Counted from the stretch's first letter, positions 36,057-45,604 are shown. The stretch: 64,000 nucleotides of DNA from an uncultured Lentisphaeria bacterium (GCA_903863035.1 CAIPAT010000428.1:1-64000); one strand, 5' to 3'. The notes: a model not told the origin generated them from the sequence alone. Translations and numbers: made by a program.

Positions 36057-38157
36057 TTTAAGAATAAAATTAAAAACAAGAATACTGCTGGTGTTTACCC
36101 TTATTCCGGTATGTGCTTTTTTTATTATCAGCCTGCTTGGAGTGATAAACCTGAAGAACATGGCCGGGTTTGCGATCGCTTCCGGCGACACCCTCGGCAA
36201 AAACGCTGTCAGAGACAGTAAACGCGCAATGTATAAAGAATCGAAAGATGAACTGGAGATACTAGCCGCAGAACAGGCCCTGATAACTGATATGCATCTT
36301 AGAAGAATTGCGATAGAAACGCAGAATATTGCCAGCTTGTATTATGACTTGCTGTCGAAGCCGGAAATGAGCCAGAACCCGCTGATGAGAAAAATTAAAA
36401 TTGCCGCAGTTTCTGATGAGTTTTCTCCGTTCAGTATTGCTCCTGGAGCAGATACCGTGCGAGTAAACAAAGATATAGAACTGCTGTCAATGATGTACAA
36501 TTCCATGAAATTTATTTATGTCTGCAACTACAGTGCTGAAGCCATTGGAATAGCTACCGATGCCGGTGTCTATCTGGAGTACGCCTGGTATCCGATGCCG
36601 CGTGATTTCGACCCCCGTCAGCGGGAATGGTATAAAAAAGCCGTGAATAATCCAGGTAAAAATGTATGGCACGGCCCGTACAAATCAGCCTCTACGCAGG
36701 AGGATGTTATTACCTGTTCAAGAGCAGTGATAAAAGATGGCGTCACGGTTGCGGTTGTCATGTCGGATATCTCGCCCAAAACAATATCTGAGGACCTGAT
36801 TGTCGGTTCCGAGAGTGCCGGTAATGCGTTTATTGTAGATCATAACGGCTGTATTATTGCCAGAAACGGCGTATCTGATAAAAAATCACTCTGGAATTCC
36901 GGAGATAAAGCGGAGTGGCGTTACGGCGAAGATTTAATTGATGCCATGACATCCCGGCAAAAAGGCGTCAAACGTTATATCAGGAACGGAAAAGTGTATT
37001 ACATCGGTTTTGTTCCGCTTGCGTCTATTGACTGGAGCGTCGGAGTAATAATGCCTGAAGCTGCGATTCTGGCCTCCACGTTCGCAGCTCAAAGAAACAT
37101 TGAAACTGAAACTAAAAACTATAACTCGCATATCGATGATTATATATACAGAACACGCCTGACCTATTCCGGAATCGGACTGGTGATTTTTATTGTCATC
37201 ACTGCCGTATCCGTCTACATCTCCAGACGGTTGCGCAAGTCTGTCATAATGCTGAATAAGGGAGCAGCAGCGCTTGGCAATGGTCAGCTGGACGTCAAAA
37301 TAAACCTTAAATCCCGGGATGAATTTCAGGAATTGGCGGAAGCGTTCAATACCATGGCCGGCAATCTTAAACAACATATCAACAATATTGAGGCTAACCT
37401 TTCGGAACAACAGCGGATCGAACGGGAATTGGCGGTAGCCGCGCAAATCCAGCAATCAATGCTGCCGCGCAAATTCCCGGCGTTTCCGTACAGAAACGAA
37501 TTTGACATTTTCGCCTCAACCGTTTCCGCACGAGAGGTTGGCGGGGATTTCTATGATTACTTCTTTATTGATGCCAACCGGCTATATTTCTGCATTGGCG
37601 ATGTTTCAGGCAAAGGAATTCCCGCCGCTATGTTTATGGCTAAAGCCAGAGCGCTGTTCCGTTATGAAGCGCTTTCCGGCATTGCCCCCGACCAGATACT
37701 TGCCAATGTCGGCAACGCGCTGGAAAAGAATAATCTCACATGCATGTTCGCTTCTGTAATCTGCGCAATTCTTGACGTTAAAACCGGAGAACTGATCTTT
37801 GCTAACGCCGGACATAATCCGCCGCTGCTTTATGACGGTCAAGCATTTGAATACATCACGCTTGAGAAGGCACTGGTTATAGGCGGTTTCAGACAGGAGA
37901 AAACTGCGTTTAAACTTCAATATCTAAAATTTAAAAAAGGTGATATCCTTTTCATGTATACGGATGGCGTAAACGAAGCGATGGACTGTGCTGATCGTGA
38001 ATACGGAACCGAACAGCTTCAAGCTGATCTGAACGTCATGGCCGGAGCAAACCCGAAGGAGATCATTGACTACATCAGCGGCAAAGTAACTGCCCATGCC
38101 GACGGTGCGGTGCAATCTGACGATATCACCATGCTCTCTTTGAAATTTCAAGGTTAA
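36049..38157 (+). CDS. Membrane receptor with dCache-like sensor, HAMP and RsbU/SpoIIE phosphatase domain (copy 2)
   Basis: A 702-residue paralog of the preceding product with the same order of parts: helix at about 10-32, dCache-like sensor (PRDFDPRQREWYKKAVNNP, VWHGPYKSA), second helix near 375-395, HAMP, then a SpoIIE-type phosphatase (VGGDFYDYFFIDANR, GDVSGKGIPAAMFMAKARA, QSDDITML). The sensor halves differ far more than the phosphatase halves, so the two may sense different ligands and feed one output. The ATG overlaps the end of copy 1 (ATGAGTAA). The radical SAM gene follows after 3 bp. Confidence 0.88.
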   Translation: MSNLRIKLKTRILLVFTLIPVCAFFIISLLGVINLKNMAGFAIASGDTLGKNAVRDSKRAMYKESKDELEILAAEQALITDMHLRRIAIETQNIASLYYDLLSKPEMSQNPLMRKIKIAAVSDEFSPFSIAPGADTVRVNKDIELLSMMYNSMKFIYVCNYSAEAIGIATDAGVYLEYAWYPMPRDFDPRQREWYKKAVNNPGKNVWHGPYKSASTQEDVITCSRAVIKDGVTVAVVMSDISPKTISEDLIVGSESAGNAFIVDHNGCIIARNGVSDKKSLWNSGDKAEWRYGEDLIDAMTSRQKGVKRYIRNGKVYYIGFVPLASIDWSVGVIMPEAAILASTFAAQRNIETETKNYNSHIDDYIYRTRLTYSGIGLVIFIVITAVSVYISRRLRKSVIMLNKGAAALGNGQLDVKINLKSRDEFQELAEAFNTMAGNLKQHINNIEANLSEQQRIERELAVAAQIQQSMLPRKFPAFPYRNEFDIFASTVSAREVGGDFYDYFFIDANRLYFCIGDVSGKGIPAAMFMAKARALFRYEALSGIAPDQILANVGNALEKNNLTCMFASVICAILDVKTGELIFANAGHNPPLLYDGQAFEYITLEKALVIGGFRQEKTAFKLQYLKFKKGDILFMYTDGVNEAMDCADREYGTEQLQADLNVMAGANPKEIIDYISGKVTAHADGAVQSDDITMLSLKFQG

Positions 38158-38160
38158 ACC

Positions 38161-39891
38161 ATGAAGCATGAAGTCCTTTTTCTGGAGATCAACTCTTCTT
38201 ACTCGCACTCAATGCTTTCCTATGGATTATTGCGGTCATTTACCGATAGCATGCTGCCGGAATGGCATTGGCGGCATTTGGACGCTACAATCAAATCTGA
38301 TGAAGACGAATTGCTTAAACAGCTTATTGCACAAACTCCCGATGTAATTGTCGCAACCGGCTATCTCTTCAATATTGAATACCTTTGCCGGATTCTGGAA
38401 AGATATTCAAGGGTGATCCCGGACGCTATGATTTTTCTTGGAGGCCCGGAATTCCTTGGATGCAACACGGAATTTCTAAAGGCTCATCAATTTATCGACG
38501 GGGTTGTACGCGGGGATGAAAGTTCTTTTTATCTGCTGCTCAAAAATCTTCACCGGCGCGAAAGCTGGAGCGCTATTCCGGGACTGTGCTATTTCCGGAA
38601 TAGAACCGGTTTCGATAATGGTGTCGCACTTTATGCCGACAGTCTGGACAACCTGCCGTCACCTTATGCCGCAGGGTATATTCACGCGGGCAAGCCTTTT
38701 TATCAGATTGAAACTTCGCGCGGCTGTATCGGCAGCTGCATTTTCTGCACCAGCGCGAAATCAATTGGGGTCGAATATTATTCTCTGGACAGGATTAAGT
38801 CTGATCTTGAATATATCCGGCAGGCCGGCATCCGGGAAATACGTCTGATAGACCGTACATTCAATGACAACTCAAACCGTGCAATTGCGCTGCTGAGAAT
38901 GTTTTACACAGATTTTTCTGATTTTAAATTCCACCTTGAAATCAACCCGGCAATGCTGACGGAGCCGCTGCTGGCGTGTTTAAAACAGGCCCCGCCTGGC
39001 ATGCTGCATATTGAAATCGGGATACAAACGCTTAACGCGGCTTCGCTCAAGGCATTAAGGCGGCCTGCGTCACGTTCCAAATCCGTGACCGGATTGAAAC
39101 AGCTTGTTAATTGCGGGAATTTTGAAATACACGCGGATTTAATCGCCGGACTTCCCGAACAGACTTTTGATGATGTTTTTGCCGATGTTGAAGAACTGAT
39201 CACGGTCGGGCCGCGAGAAATACAGTTGGAGAAGCTGAAAATGCTGCCAGGGACGGTGATGCGGGAAAACCCTCCGCCCGGAACTGTTTTTAATAAAAAT
39301 CCGCCATATGAGGTAATCCTTACACACGGAATCAGCGAAGCTCAATTCCTTACCATCAAACGGCTCTCTGTCGTACTGGATGCTTGGTACAACTCCAGCC
39401 AGTTGAACAGTCCTTTCGTGCTTGCCTGCCGCAGAATAGACGATTTTATCCGGAAATTCATCATTTTTCTGGAAAATGAAAAGTATTTTGCGGGGCAGGG
39501 CAGGGAGGCGCTGGAGAAACGTTTCGAATTGCTGGAGAAATTCACTGACGCTGACAAGTTACTGTCACAGCATCTGATATTCTGCCGTTTAACGGTCGGC
39601 CTGCCGGTTGCGTCCAAGTATTTGTTGACAATCAAGAGTGAAGCATTCAGGCAGCAGGATAATACTTTAAGTCTGGTCTGGCGCAAGGACATTGACCCTA
39701 AATACCGGATTGGCAAGTATTTTCAAGTAGAATTTGACTTTAATGTCAGTGATTTGTGGTTGAATCCGAGAATCGGGATTAAAGTCGGCAGCAGAATATA
39801 CCTCTTCGGCCTTTACTATGGGCGCAACCCGGCGGAAATATCCGAAATTCGTCACGGTGCGGGTAAAACTGGCCAGGTGTTGGCTGGTTAA
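38161..39891 (+). CDS. B12-binding-domain radical SAM protein with DUF4080-like C-terminus
   Basis: A 576-residue protein. Residues 1-140 form a cobalamin-binding Rossmann domain (VLFLEINSSYSHSMLSYGLL, FLGGPEFLG). The radical SAM cluster motif is SRGCIGSCIFC with Cys 189, 193 and 196. SAM-site strands include IRLIDRTFNDN, FHLEINPAML and ADLIAGLPEQT. The C-terminal 200 residues resemble DUF4080. Enzymes of this class include methyltransferases and ring-contracting enzymes; the substrate is unknown. Its start is 3 bp after the second phosphatase gene, with its AAGG site inside that gene. No precursor peptide gene is apparent. Confidence 0.85.
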   Translation: MKHEVLFLEINSSYSHSMLSYGLLRSFTDSMLPEWHWRHLDATIKSDEDELLKQLIAQTPDVIVATGYLFNIEYLCRILERYSRVIPDAMIFLGGPEFLGCNTEFLKAHQFIDGVVRGDESSFYLLLKNLHRRESWSAIPGLCYFRNRTGFDNGVALYADSLDNLPSPYAAGYIHAGKPFYQIETSRGCIGSCIFCTSAKSIGVEYYSLDRIKSDLEYIRQAGIREIRLIDRTFNDNSNRAIALLRMFYTDFSDFKFHLEINPAMLTEPLLACLKQAPPGMLHIEIGIQTLNAASLKALRRPASRSKSVTGLKQLVNCGNFEIHADLIAGLPEQTFDDVFADVEELITVGPREIQLEKLKMLPGTVMRENPPPGTVFNKNPPYEVILTHGISEAQFLTIKRLSVVLDAWYNSSQLNSPFVLACRRIDDFIRKFIIFLENEKYFAGQGREALEKRFELLEKFTDADKLLSQHLIFCRLTVGLPVASKYLLTIKSEAFRQQDNTLSLVWRKDIDPKYRIGKYFQVEFDFNVSDLWLNPRIGIKVGSRIYLFGLYYGRNPAEISEIRHGAGKTGQVLAG

Positions 39892-39945
39892 AAATGTGCA
39901 ACTAAGAGTATATTTTGTCATTGTAAACGAAACCTTAACCCAATA

Positions 39946-40209
39946 CTGTTCAACCGCAGTTTCAATCTGGTGAAAATTCTTTACTGGGACCGTGACGGCT
40001 ATGCGATCTGGAGCAAGCGTCTGGCGCAGGGACGGTTCAATATTCCGCAGTCCGCCGACGGCAAAATCGAGTTGGACAACCGTGAACTTTGTGCGATTTT
40101 ATCCGGCATCAAATACTTTCAAGATGTACATGGCTGGATGCTTACGGGCAAGCCATTATTTTTGTCCGGCAACCAATTTTTGAGTTTTTTTGAAAAGTCC
40201 AATTTTTAA
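39946..40209 (+). pseudogene. Truncated IS66-family accessory gene (tnpB/Orf2)
   Basis: The frame reads LFNRSFNLVKILYWDRDG, then YAIWSKRLAQGRFNIP. This is the core of the IS66 Orf2 (TnpB) protein, normally about 115 residues. The N-terminal third is missing and no proper start is found; the first usable codon is a GTG at 39970. The C-terminal part diverges and ends in KSNF. No tnpA or tnpC of IS66 follows, so this is debris of an insertion sequence, 54 bp after the radical SAM gene. Confidence 0.75.
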
Positions 40210-40387
40210 CGGATGAATTTCACGATGTCTGCGCACGAACCGCCAGCCGTGAGAAATTCCTGGAACTTGTTTTTGAGGGCAAGCGAAACGATCATTGCGG
40301 ATGGGTATTGCTCTGCGGATAGTCCGAAGCCATGATCCGTAGGAGTTCCTGACCAGCAGTGGAGCCGTCGTGGAGAGCGCAATCATA
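40210..40387. other. Non-coding remnant between IS66 debris and the DUF6788 gene
   Basis: One plus-strand frame stays open from the tnpB end for about 40 codons (ASREKFLELVFEGKRND) and then stops. It has no start and I do not recognise it. It is probably scar sequence from the IS66 event. Confidence 0.35.
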
Positions 40388-40585
40388 ATGCCTTGGGGTA
40401 AAACTTACTGGCACTTGAGTTATTATCATCGCGGACAAGGTCATACAGCTTATGTCAGCGAAGAACAGCTTGAAAGCGTACAGCTGGCATTGCAAAACTA
40501 TCGGAATTTACAGGAGCTGTGCAAAACCTTGATTGACTATTCGCTGGAGCTGGCTAATTTAACTGACAAAGAGAACGGTTCTTGA
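40388..40585 (+). CDS. Small DUF6788-like protein associated with mobile DNA
   Basis: A 65-residue protein: MPWGKTYWHLSYYHRG, then TAYVSEEQLESVQLALQNYR and a Leu-rich helix. The G-KTYWHLSY-x-GQ-x-TAYV beta part followed by a helix resembles DUF6788 proteins, which often lie next to transposases. The ATG at 40388 has GGAG upstream; GTG at 40370 would add six residues. Function is not known. The IS66 debris just upstream agrees with a mobile origin. Confidence 0.5.
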   Translation: MPWGKTYWHLSYYHRGQGHTAYVSEEQLESVQLALQNYRNLQELCKTLIDYSLELANLTDKENGS

Positions 40586-40638
40586 CAGTTGAGGACTCGG
40601 TACTCTCAAGTTATAAACTTAAATGACAGGAATTGTTC

Positions 40639-42465
40639 ATGAGTTTTATACGCAATGTTGTTGCCTGGATGATAATCATTATAACCGTGCTGCTGCCGCT
40701 GAAATTCGGAACTTTGGCCGGGTTGCCGGAAGTATCTTCATATTATCCGCCTGACGGTTTTTCCTGGATGATCATTACCTGGCCGGCGATATCTTTCCCG
40801 ATGGTGTCTGGGGGGCTGCTTCTGTTGGCGCTGGCAGTTTTTCCGGTGCGGTTTCAGAACTCGCGGGTAGCGTTCACCGTGACGACGTTGTGGCTGCTGG
40901 TGGCTTTTGTTTCGATTACCGGTGCGGTCAACGCCAGCACTGTGGATTATGTGATAGTTTATGTGGTGCATATATTCGGGTTCGCTGCTTTTGGCGCGGC
41001 AACCTGGCTGATGTTGTCCAATCTGCCGGAATTCAAACGGGTGCTGCTGTGGAGTATTGTCATCGGGGCCGTACTGACCGCAGTTTTTGGCATTGAACAG
41101 ATGTTTTCCGGATTTGAGGAAACCCGCAAATTTGTTGAAAACCAGGAACAGTTGTACATGAGCAGTGTGAGCGGAGATTTGAAGTCGCGAGTATGGGACA
41201 ACCGGGTTTTTTCCACATTTGCCTCCTGCAACTCGCTGGCCGGATATATGCTGCTGACCATGCCGTTGTGTTTTTTCTTATGCTGGCAGCTTTGCGGGAG
41301 AATTGAGCCCAGCAAAATTACAAGGTCTGTGTTCATGCCGTTGCTGGCGCTGCTGATGGGAATGGTGTTTTTCGCGACTGTCAGCCGCGGAGCGTTTCTG
41401 ATGCTGGTGCTTGCCTGCGTAATTTTTATCATGATCTTTCCGGTGCGCAAAAGTATCCGCATTGCGGTATTTGTGCTGGTGCCGTCGGTGATTATAGTCG
41501 GAGCGCTTTATATTGCCTTTGCCGGACGCGGCTTTAATTCCATGTTAGTCCGTTTCGATTACGTCTACACTTCATTTCTGATGTTTCTCAGCCATCCCTG
41601 GCTGGGGACCGGCTGGGGGGATTTCTTTCATGACCACATGCTGTTGAAGCTGACTGTATCCAGGGAAGCACCGCATACCGCACACAATATTCTGATGGAT
41701 TTTTTGGGGCAGTCCGGAATTGCCGGTTTTGCCGCATGTCTTGCGGCAATTGTTTATCCGTTTATTAAGATTGCGGGTAAAATCTATAATACTGCCAGGA
41801 ATTCGCTGTTTACCTCACTGGACAGTTATGTGATTTACGGTCTGATTGCTTATTTCATTCATTCGCTGATGGATGTGAATCTGCAGATTCCGGCGTCCAT
41901 GGCGACGGCGCTGGCTTTGATGGTGACGATGACGGTGCCGGATGAAAAGACGCAGCCGCCGAACGACAGGAAAAAGTCATCTTCAACGCTGGCGGTCAAT
42001 CTGTTTGCCGCTGCCGCAATGCTGTTTGCCGGGCTGGTTGCCCTCTGCGGCGGTTTTCATCTGCTGAAAGCTGATTATGCGTTTTCCAGACTGAGCGATT
42101 TATGCAGTCCTCAAGGTAAAACCCGTGAAGAGTATTTCAGTGTTACTCCTGAACAGGTCAAGCGCGAACTGGTAAACTGTGTTGAGATCAGACCTTATTC
42201 GCCTTTTCCATGGGCGGCGGCGGCGGATTTCATGCTGTCGCGTGGTTATTCGGACATTGCTGAAGATTTTTACAATAAAGCCCGGGAGCTTTCGCCACAG
42301 CGTTCTTTCATCTATTTCCGGCTCTATATTCTGCAGAAAGCACTAGGCAGAGAAGCCGAAGCGCAACAAAATCTGGAAATGGCCAGGAAACTGTTTCCGC
42401 ATAATTCAGATTACCGGCAGGATAAGCAATTGAAAGATCCGGCGCCGGGTCCGTTAAAAGATTGA
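40639..42465 (+). CDS. O-antigen ligase/polymerase-like membrane protein with C-terminal TPR
   Basis: A 608-residue inner-membrane protein with about 11-12 helices. The Wzy_C region is visible: FATVSRGAFLMLVLACV, then a periplasmic loop with HPWLGTGWGDFFHDH and APHTAHNILMDFLGQSG, matching O-antigen ligase (WaaL) and related polymerases. After a last helix (about 450-470) comes a TPR-like tail (DIAEDFYNKARELSP, EAEAQQNLEMARKLFP). It may join or polymerise a glycan on the periplasmic side; the acceptor is unknown. ATG 40639 follows AGGA; a TTG at 40633 is less likely. Confidence 0.83.
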   Translation: MSFIRNVVAWMIIIITVLLPLKFGTLAGLPEVSSYYPPDGFSWMIITWPAISFPMVSGGLLLLALAVFPVRFQNSRVAFTVTTLWLLVAFVSITGAVNASTVDYVIVYVVHIFGFAAFGAATWLMLSNLPEFKRVLLWSIVIGAVLTAVFGIEQMFSGFEETRKFVENQEQLYMSSVSGDLKSRVWDNRVFSTFASCNSLAGYMLLTMPLCFFLCWQLCGRIEPSKITRSVFMPLLALLMGMVFFATVSRGAFLMLVLACVIFIMIFPVRKSIRIAVFVLVPSVIIVGALYIAFAGRGFNSMLVRFDYVYTSFLMFLSHPWLGTGWGDFFHDHMLLKLTVSREAPHTAHNILMDFLGQSGIAGFAACLAAIVYPFIKIAGKIYNTARNSLFTSLDSYVIYGLIAYFIHSLMDVNLQIPASMATALALMVTMTVPDEKTQPPNDRKKSSSTLAVNLFAAAAMLFAGLVALCGGFHLLKADYAFSRLSDLCSPQGKTREEYFSVTPEQVKRELVNCVEIRPYSPFPWAAAADFMLSRGYSDIAEDFYNKARELSPQRSFIYFRLYILQKALGREAEAQQNLEMARKLFPHNSDYRQDKQLKDPAPGPLKD

Positions 42466-42506
42466 TCCCATGGATTCAACATAAAACATTCAGGAGCTAT
42501 GGGAGG

Positions 42507-43418
42507 TTACTCGCCGATGAATACTGTGCCGGATTCTGTAATCCTTATCCGGCGGTCCGTTCTGACGCTAGCAATCGGCAGACCATGTCCGAATGGAAAT
42601 CCGGTAATGACCGGGCCGTTGACTGCCTCCGCCGCTTTATGAAAAATCAACTGCAACTCATTATTGGTTCCGCAGTCCAGGAAATCACCGAACGCGATTC
42701 CGGCGCATTGGGACAGTATCCCGGCCTGTTTTAGCTGAGTCAGATAACGGTCAATGCGGTAAGGCGGTTCGTTCAAATCTTCAAGAATCAGCACTCTGTC
42801 CGCCACATCCGGAAAATATTCAGTTCCGCATAGCGTCACCATTACCGCGAGGTTGGCGGGGAGCGGCAGCGCTTCGATACTGCCGGGTTTGACAATCCTT
42901 GCCGGATTGCCGCCTTCCGGGTTCTTGATCTCCATCGGCATACCGTGCATGGCCGCGCGGCAGTAACCGGCGGTGTATTCCGCGAACTGATCCTTAATGA
43001 ATGCTTCATGCAATTTTGCCGCCATCGGCGCGGCCACCGGGATTCCCGCGTGCATTTTTAACATAGCCATATGCAGCGCGGTGATGTCGCTGTAACCGAT
43101 CAGCGGAAGCGGACGGGAACGCAGCAGCTTCCAGTCGATTTCAGGCAGCAGATGCGCCGCCCCAAACCCGCCCCTGGCGCAGATTACCAGATCAATGTCG
43201 TCGTCGTTCCAGCAGGCGTGAAGATCGGCAAGTCGTCCGGCGACGGATGCAGAAAGATAGACTTCCAGTGCGCCGCTGAAGACATGCGGCATGACGGTTA
43301 CTTTCAGCCCCCAGCCGTGCAAAAGTGCAACTCCGGACTCGATTAGCGCCCTGTCGGCGGGACCTGCCGGAGATATTATCGCCACATGCTTAATTGTTTT
43401 TGGAAATATGTTGTCCAT
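42507..43418 (-). CDS. LD-carboxypeptidase, peptidase family S66
   Basis: A 303-residue cytoplasmic serine peptidase that removes the terminal D-Ala from murein tetrapeptides during recycling. The catalytic triad can be placed at Ser 110 (IGYSD), Glu 213 (ILEDLNEP) and His 278 (FPFGHG). CARGGFGAAHLLPEIDW and VAIISPAGP are family signatures. The MccF-type role (cleaving microcin-like conjugates) cannot be ruled out. It converges on the O-antigen-ligase-like gene with 41 bp between. Confidence 0.92.
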   Translation of the reverse strand: MDNIFPKTIKHVAIISPAGPADRALIESGVALLHGWGLKVTVMPHVFSGALEVYLSASVAGRLADLHACWNDDDIDLVICARGGFGAAHLLPEIDWKLLRSRPLPLIGYSDITALHMAMLKMHAGIPVAAPMAAKLHEAFIKDQFAEYTAGYCRAAMHGMPMEIKNPEGGNPARIVKPGSIEALPLPANLAVMVTLCGTEYFPDVADRVLILEDLNEPPYRIDRYLTQLKQAGILSQCAGIAFGDFLDCGTNNELQLIFHKAAEAVNGPVITGFPFGHGLPIASVRTDRRIRITESGTVFIGE

Positions 43419-43496
43419 AATGAAAAGTTACTTCAGACTGCGGTAAATTCAAATTGAAAAAATCATTCAGACCATGCATATTCATATAAACTTGTT

Positions 43497-43928
43497 ATGG
43501 AGAGTCAAGTGTCGATCTTTGAGATAAAAACAGTCCGGTCCGGGAATTTTAAAGAATGGCTGAACTGCTGCGGCATTGAGCTGTGCCTGATCCTGATTGC
43601 GGTAATTCTGCTGGCGCTGCTGGCGTTGGGCTGTATTCCGCTGCTCACCGAATGGAAATGCCCTTTTTCGGCATTGACCGGCTGTCCGTGCTTTTCCTGC
43701 GGTATGACCAGAGCGTTGACGGCGCTGCTGCATGGTAATTTACTTGAAGCGTTTAAATTCAACCCGTTTTCGCTGCTGCTGGTTGGATTGTTGTTTTTCA
43801 GGCTGTATCAGCGACTCTCCGCAACTATGTTCAAATCTTACCTGGACTTCCGGAAACCGCGACTGATATGGGGTGGCATGGCGGCACTGGCCTTGCTTTA
43901 CGGCTTGCTCAGGATTGTTTTCAGGTGA
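43497..43928 (+). CDS. DUF2752 membrane protein
   Basis: A 143-residue protein with three likely helices (about 25-48, 85-105 and 120-140). The signature CPFSALTGCPCFSCGMTRAL with three Cys and a GMTRA segment, then NPFSLLLVG, identifies DUF2752. Function is unknown. The ATG at 43497 lacks a site; a GTG at 43509 with GGAG at 6 bp may be the real start. Its last 8 bp overlap the convergent pseudouridine synthase gene. Confidence 0.8.
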   Translation: MESQVSIFEIKTVRSGNFKEWLNCCGIELCLILIAVILLALLALGCIPLLTEWKCPFSALTGCPCFSCGMTRALTALLHGNLLEAFKFNPFSLLLVGLLFFRLYQRLSATMFKSYLDFRKPRLIWGGMAALALLYGLLRIVFR

Positions 43929-44853
43929 TTGAATCCATGACAGCGATAAAGTCGCCGGGGAGGGGGGCTTCGAAAGAGATCATTTTGCCGGTTTCCGGGT
44001 GCGGAATGGATATTTTCCAGGCATGCAGCATCTGTCTTGGCACTTTTAGTTTACGGGTGTCTCCGTACACGGTATCACCCAGCACAGGATGCCCTTTATA
44101 TGCCATATGCACCCGGATCTGATGCGTTCTGCCGGTGAGAATCTTTACACTTAACATGCTGGCCTGAATGCCTTCGATCTGCCCGGATTTAAGCACTTCA
44201 AAAACTGTCACTGCTTCTTTGCCGTTGCGTTCAGTGACAGCCATTTTCTGGCGGTTGACACGATGCCTTCCGATCAGTGTGACAATCGTTTCTGTTTTTC
44301 TGGCGGGAATGCCCTTGACCAGCGCGGCGTATGTTTTTGCGACTTTGCGCTCGGCGAAAGAACGCGATAACTTGAACTGGGCCTGCGGGGTTTTGGCGAT
44401 CACCAGACAGCCGGAGGTATCTTTGTCCAGACGGTGCACTATTCCCGGCCGCGATTCGTCCATATCCAGTTCATCCGCCAGTTCCGGATTGCGGCCCAGC
44501 AAGGCGTTGACCACGGTTCCGGTATGGTTGCCGGCTCCGGGATGCACTACCATGCCCGACGGCTTGTTGATTACCAGCATCGAGTCATCCTCATACAGCA
44601 CCGGCAGGTCGATGTTTTCGCCGACCGGCGCACTGGATTCGGCTTCTTCGATTTCGACGATGATCCGTTCGCCGGTTTTTACCGGCGAACGCTGGGCCGT
44701 GCAGACAACGTCGCCGCAGCGCACTGCGCCGTTTTTAATCAGCTTTTGCAGGTGCGAACGCGAACAGTCCGGAAGTAACGCCGCCAGTAGCAGGTCAAGC
44801 CTTTTGCCGGCGTGCTCCGCCTTAACTTGTAATTTAATTATTTTTTTTGTCAT
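43921..44853 (-). CDS. rluD: RluA/RluD-family pseudouridine synthase
   Basis: A 310-residue enzyme that converts uridine to pseudouridine, probably in 23S rRNA. An S4 RNA-binding domain (GKRLDLLLAALLPDCSRSHLQKLIKNGAV, visible in GKRLDLLLA and SRSHLQKLI) leads into the catalytic domain. The catalytic Asp 143 is in GIVHRLDKDTSG. LTGRTHQIRVHMAYKGHPVLGD (as GRTHQIRVH) is present. The S4 domain and length fit RluD best. ATG 44853 is used; it overlaps the lgt end by 20 bp, so the two are probably one transcript. Confidence 0.9.
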   Translation of the reverse strand: MTKKIIKLQVKAEHAGKRLDLLLAALLPDCSRSHLQKLIKNGAVRCGDVVCTAQRSPVKTGERIIVEIEEAESSAPVGENIDLPVLYEDDSMLVINKPSGMVVHPGAGNHTGTVVNALLGRNPELADELDMDESRPGIVHRLDKDTSGCLVIAKTPQAQFKLSRSFAERKVAKTYAALVKGIPARKTETIVTLIGRHRVNRQKMAVTERNGKEAVTVFEVLKSGQIEGIQASMLSVKILTGRTHQIRVHMAYKGHPVLGDTVYGDTRKLKVPRQMLHAWKISIPHPETGKMISFEAPLPGDFIAVMDSIT

Positions 44854-45604
44854 AGCGTATGAAATAGATGAGCAGAACAATGCCGACAGGAATCAGGATG
44901 ATTCCGATGGCTTGCGCTCTGGTGAAATATCCGGCTATTGAATCAATGTGGTCGCCGCGGAAAAATTCGTCCATGAAACGGAGCATGCCATAGGCGATCA
45001 GATAGGAGGCGGTAGCAATGCCGCGTTTAGTATTTCTTACCAGATAGAACATAAGTCCGAACAGTATCAGATTGGCCGAGGCTTCATATAACTGGACCGG
45101 ATGCACCGGCAGCCCATGGTGCATGTGGTCCGGCGGACTGCCCGGCGGATAGACCACCCCCAGAAAACATTCTGTCGGCTTGCCAAAACAGCAGCCGTTC
45201 AGGAAACAACCGATACGCCCGAACATGTGTCCCATGGCCAGGGCAGGGGCGACGATGTCCAGCACCCGCCACATGTCGAACTTGTTTTTACGACAGTATA
45301 AAATAATGCACAGCATCGCCAGGAAAAAGCCGCCGTAAAAGACCAGCCCCCCGCGGTCGATGCGGAATACTTCCATCAAATTGTTTTTGTAGCTGTCCCA
45401 GAACTGGATGATATAGGCAATTCGCGCTCCGATGATGCCGGCAAATACCCCGATGAACACCAGCGTTGTCGCCTGATCGCGGTTCATCCCTGCAATTTTA
45501 CGATTATAGCTGACAAGTAGAACCGCCGCCAGAAAGCCCAGTGCGGCCATTATGCCGTACCATCTGATGGACAGTGAGCCGATTTCTATAAATATAGGAT
45601 GCAT
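44834..45604 (-). CDS. lgt: Prolipoprotein diacylglyceryl transferase
   Basis: A 256-residue inner-membrane enzyme that moves diacylglycerol from phosphatidylglycerol to the lipobox Cys of prolipoproteins, the first step of lipoprotein maturation. About seven helices are visible. The Lgt signature MFGRIGCFLNGCCFGKPT is present, with HPVQLYEA later and the essential Tyr/His/Arg residues in those motifs. GGAGA precedes the ATG. It fits with LolC/LolD elsewhere in the window. Confidence 0.96.
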   Translation of the reverse strand: MHPIFIEIGSLSIRWYGIMAALGFLAAVLLVSYNRKIAGMNRDQATTLVFIGVFAGIIGARIAYIIQFWDSYKNNLMEVFRIDRGGLVFYGGFFLAMLCIILYCRKNKFDMWRVLDIVAPALAMGHMFGRIGCFLNGCCFGKPTECFLGVVYPPGSPPDHMHHGLPVHPVQLYEASANLILFGLMFYLVRNTKRGIATASYLIAYGMLRFMDEFFRGDHIDSIAGYFTRAQAIGIILIPVGIVLLIYFIRYDKKNN

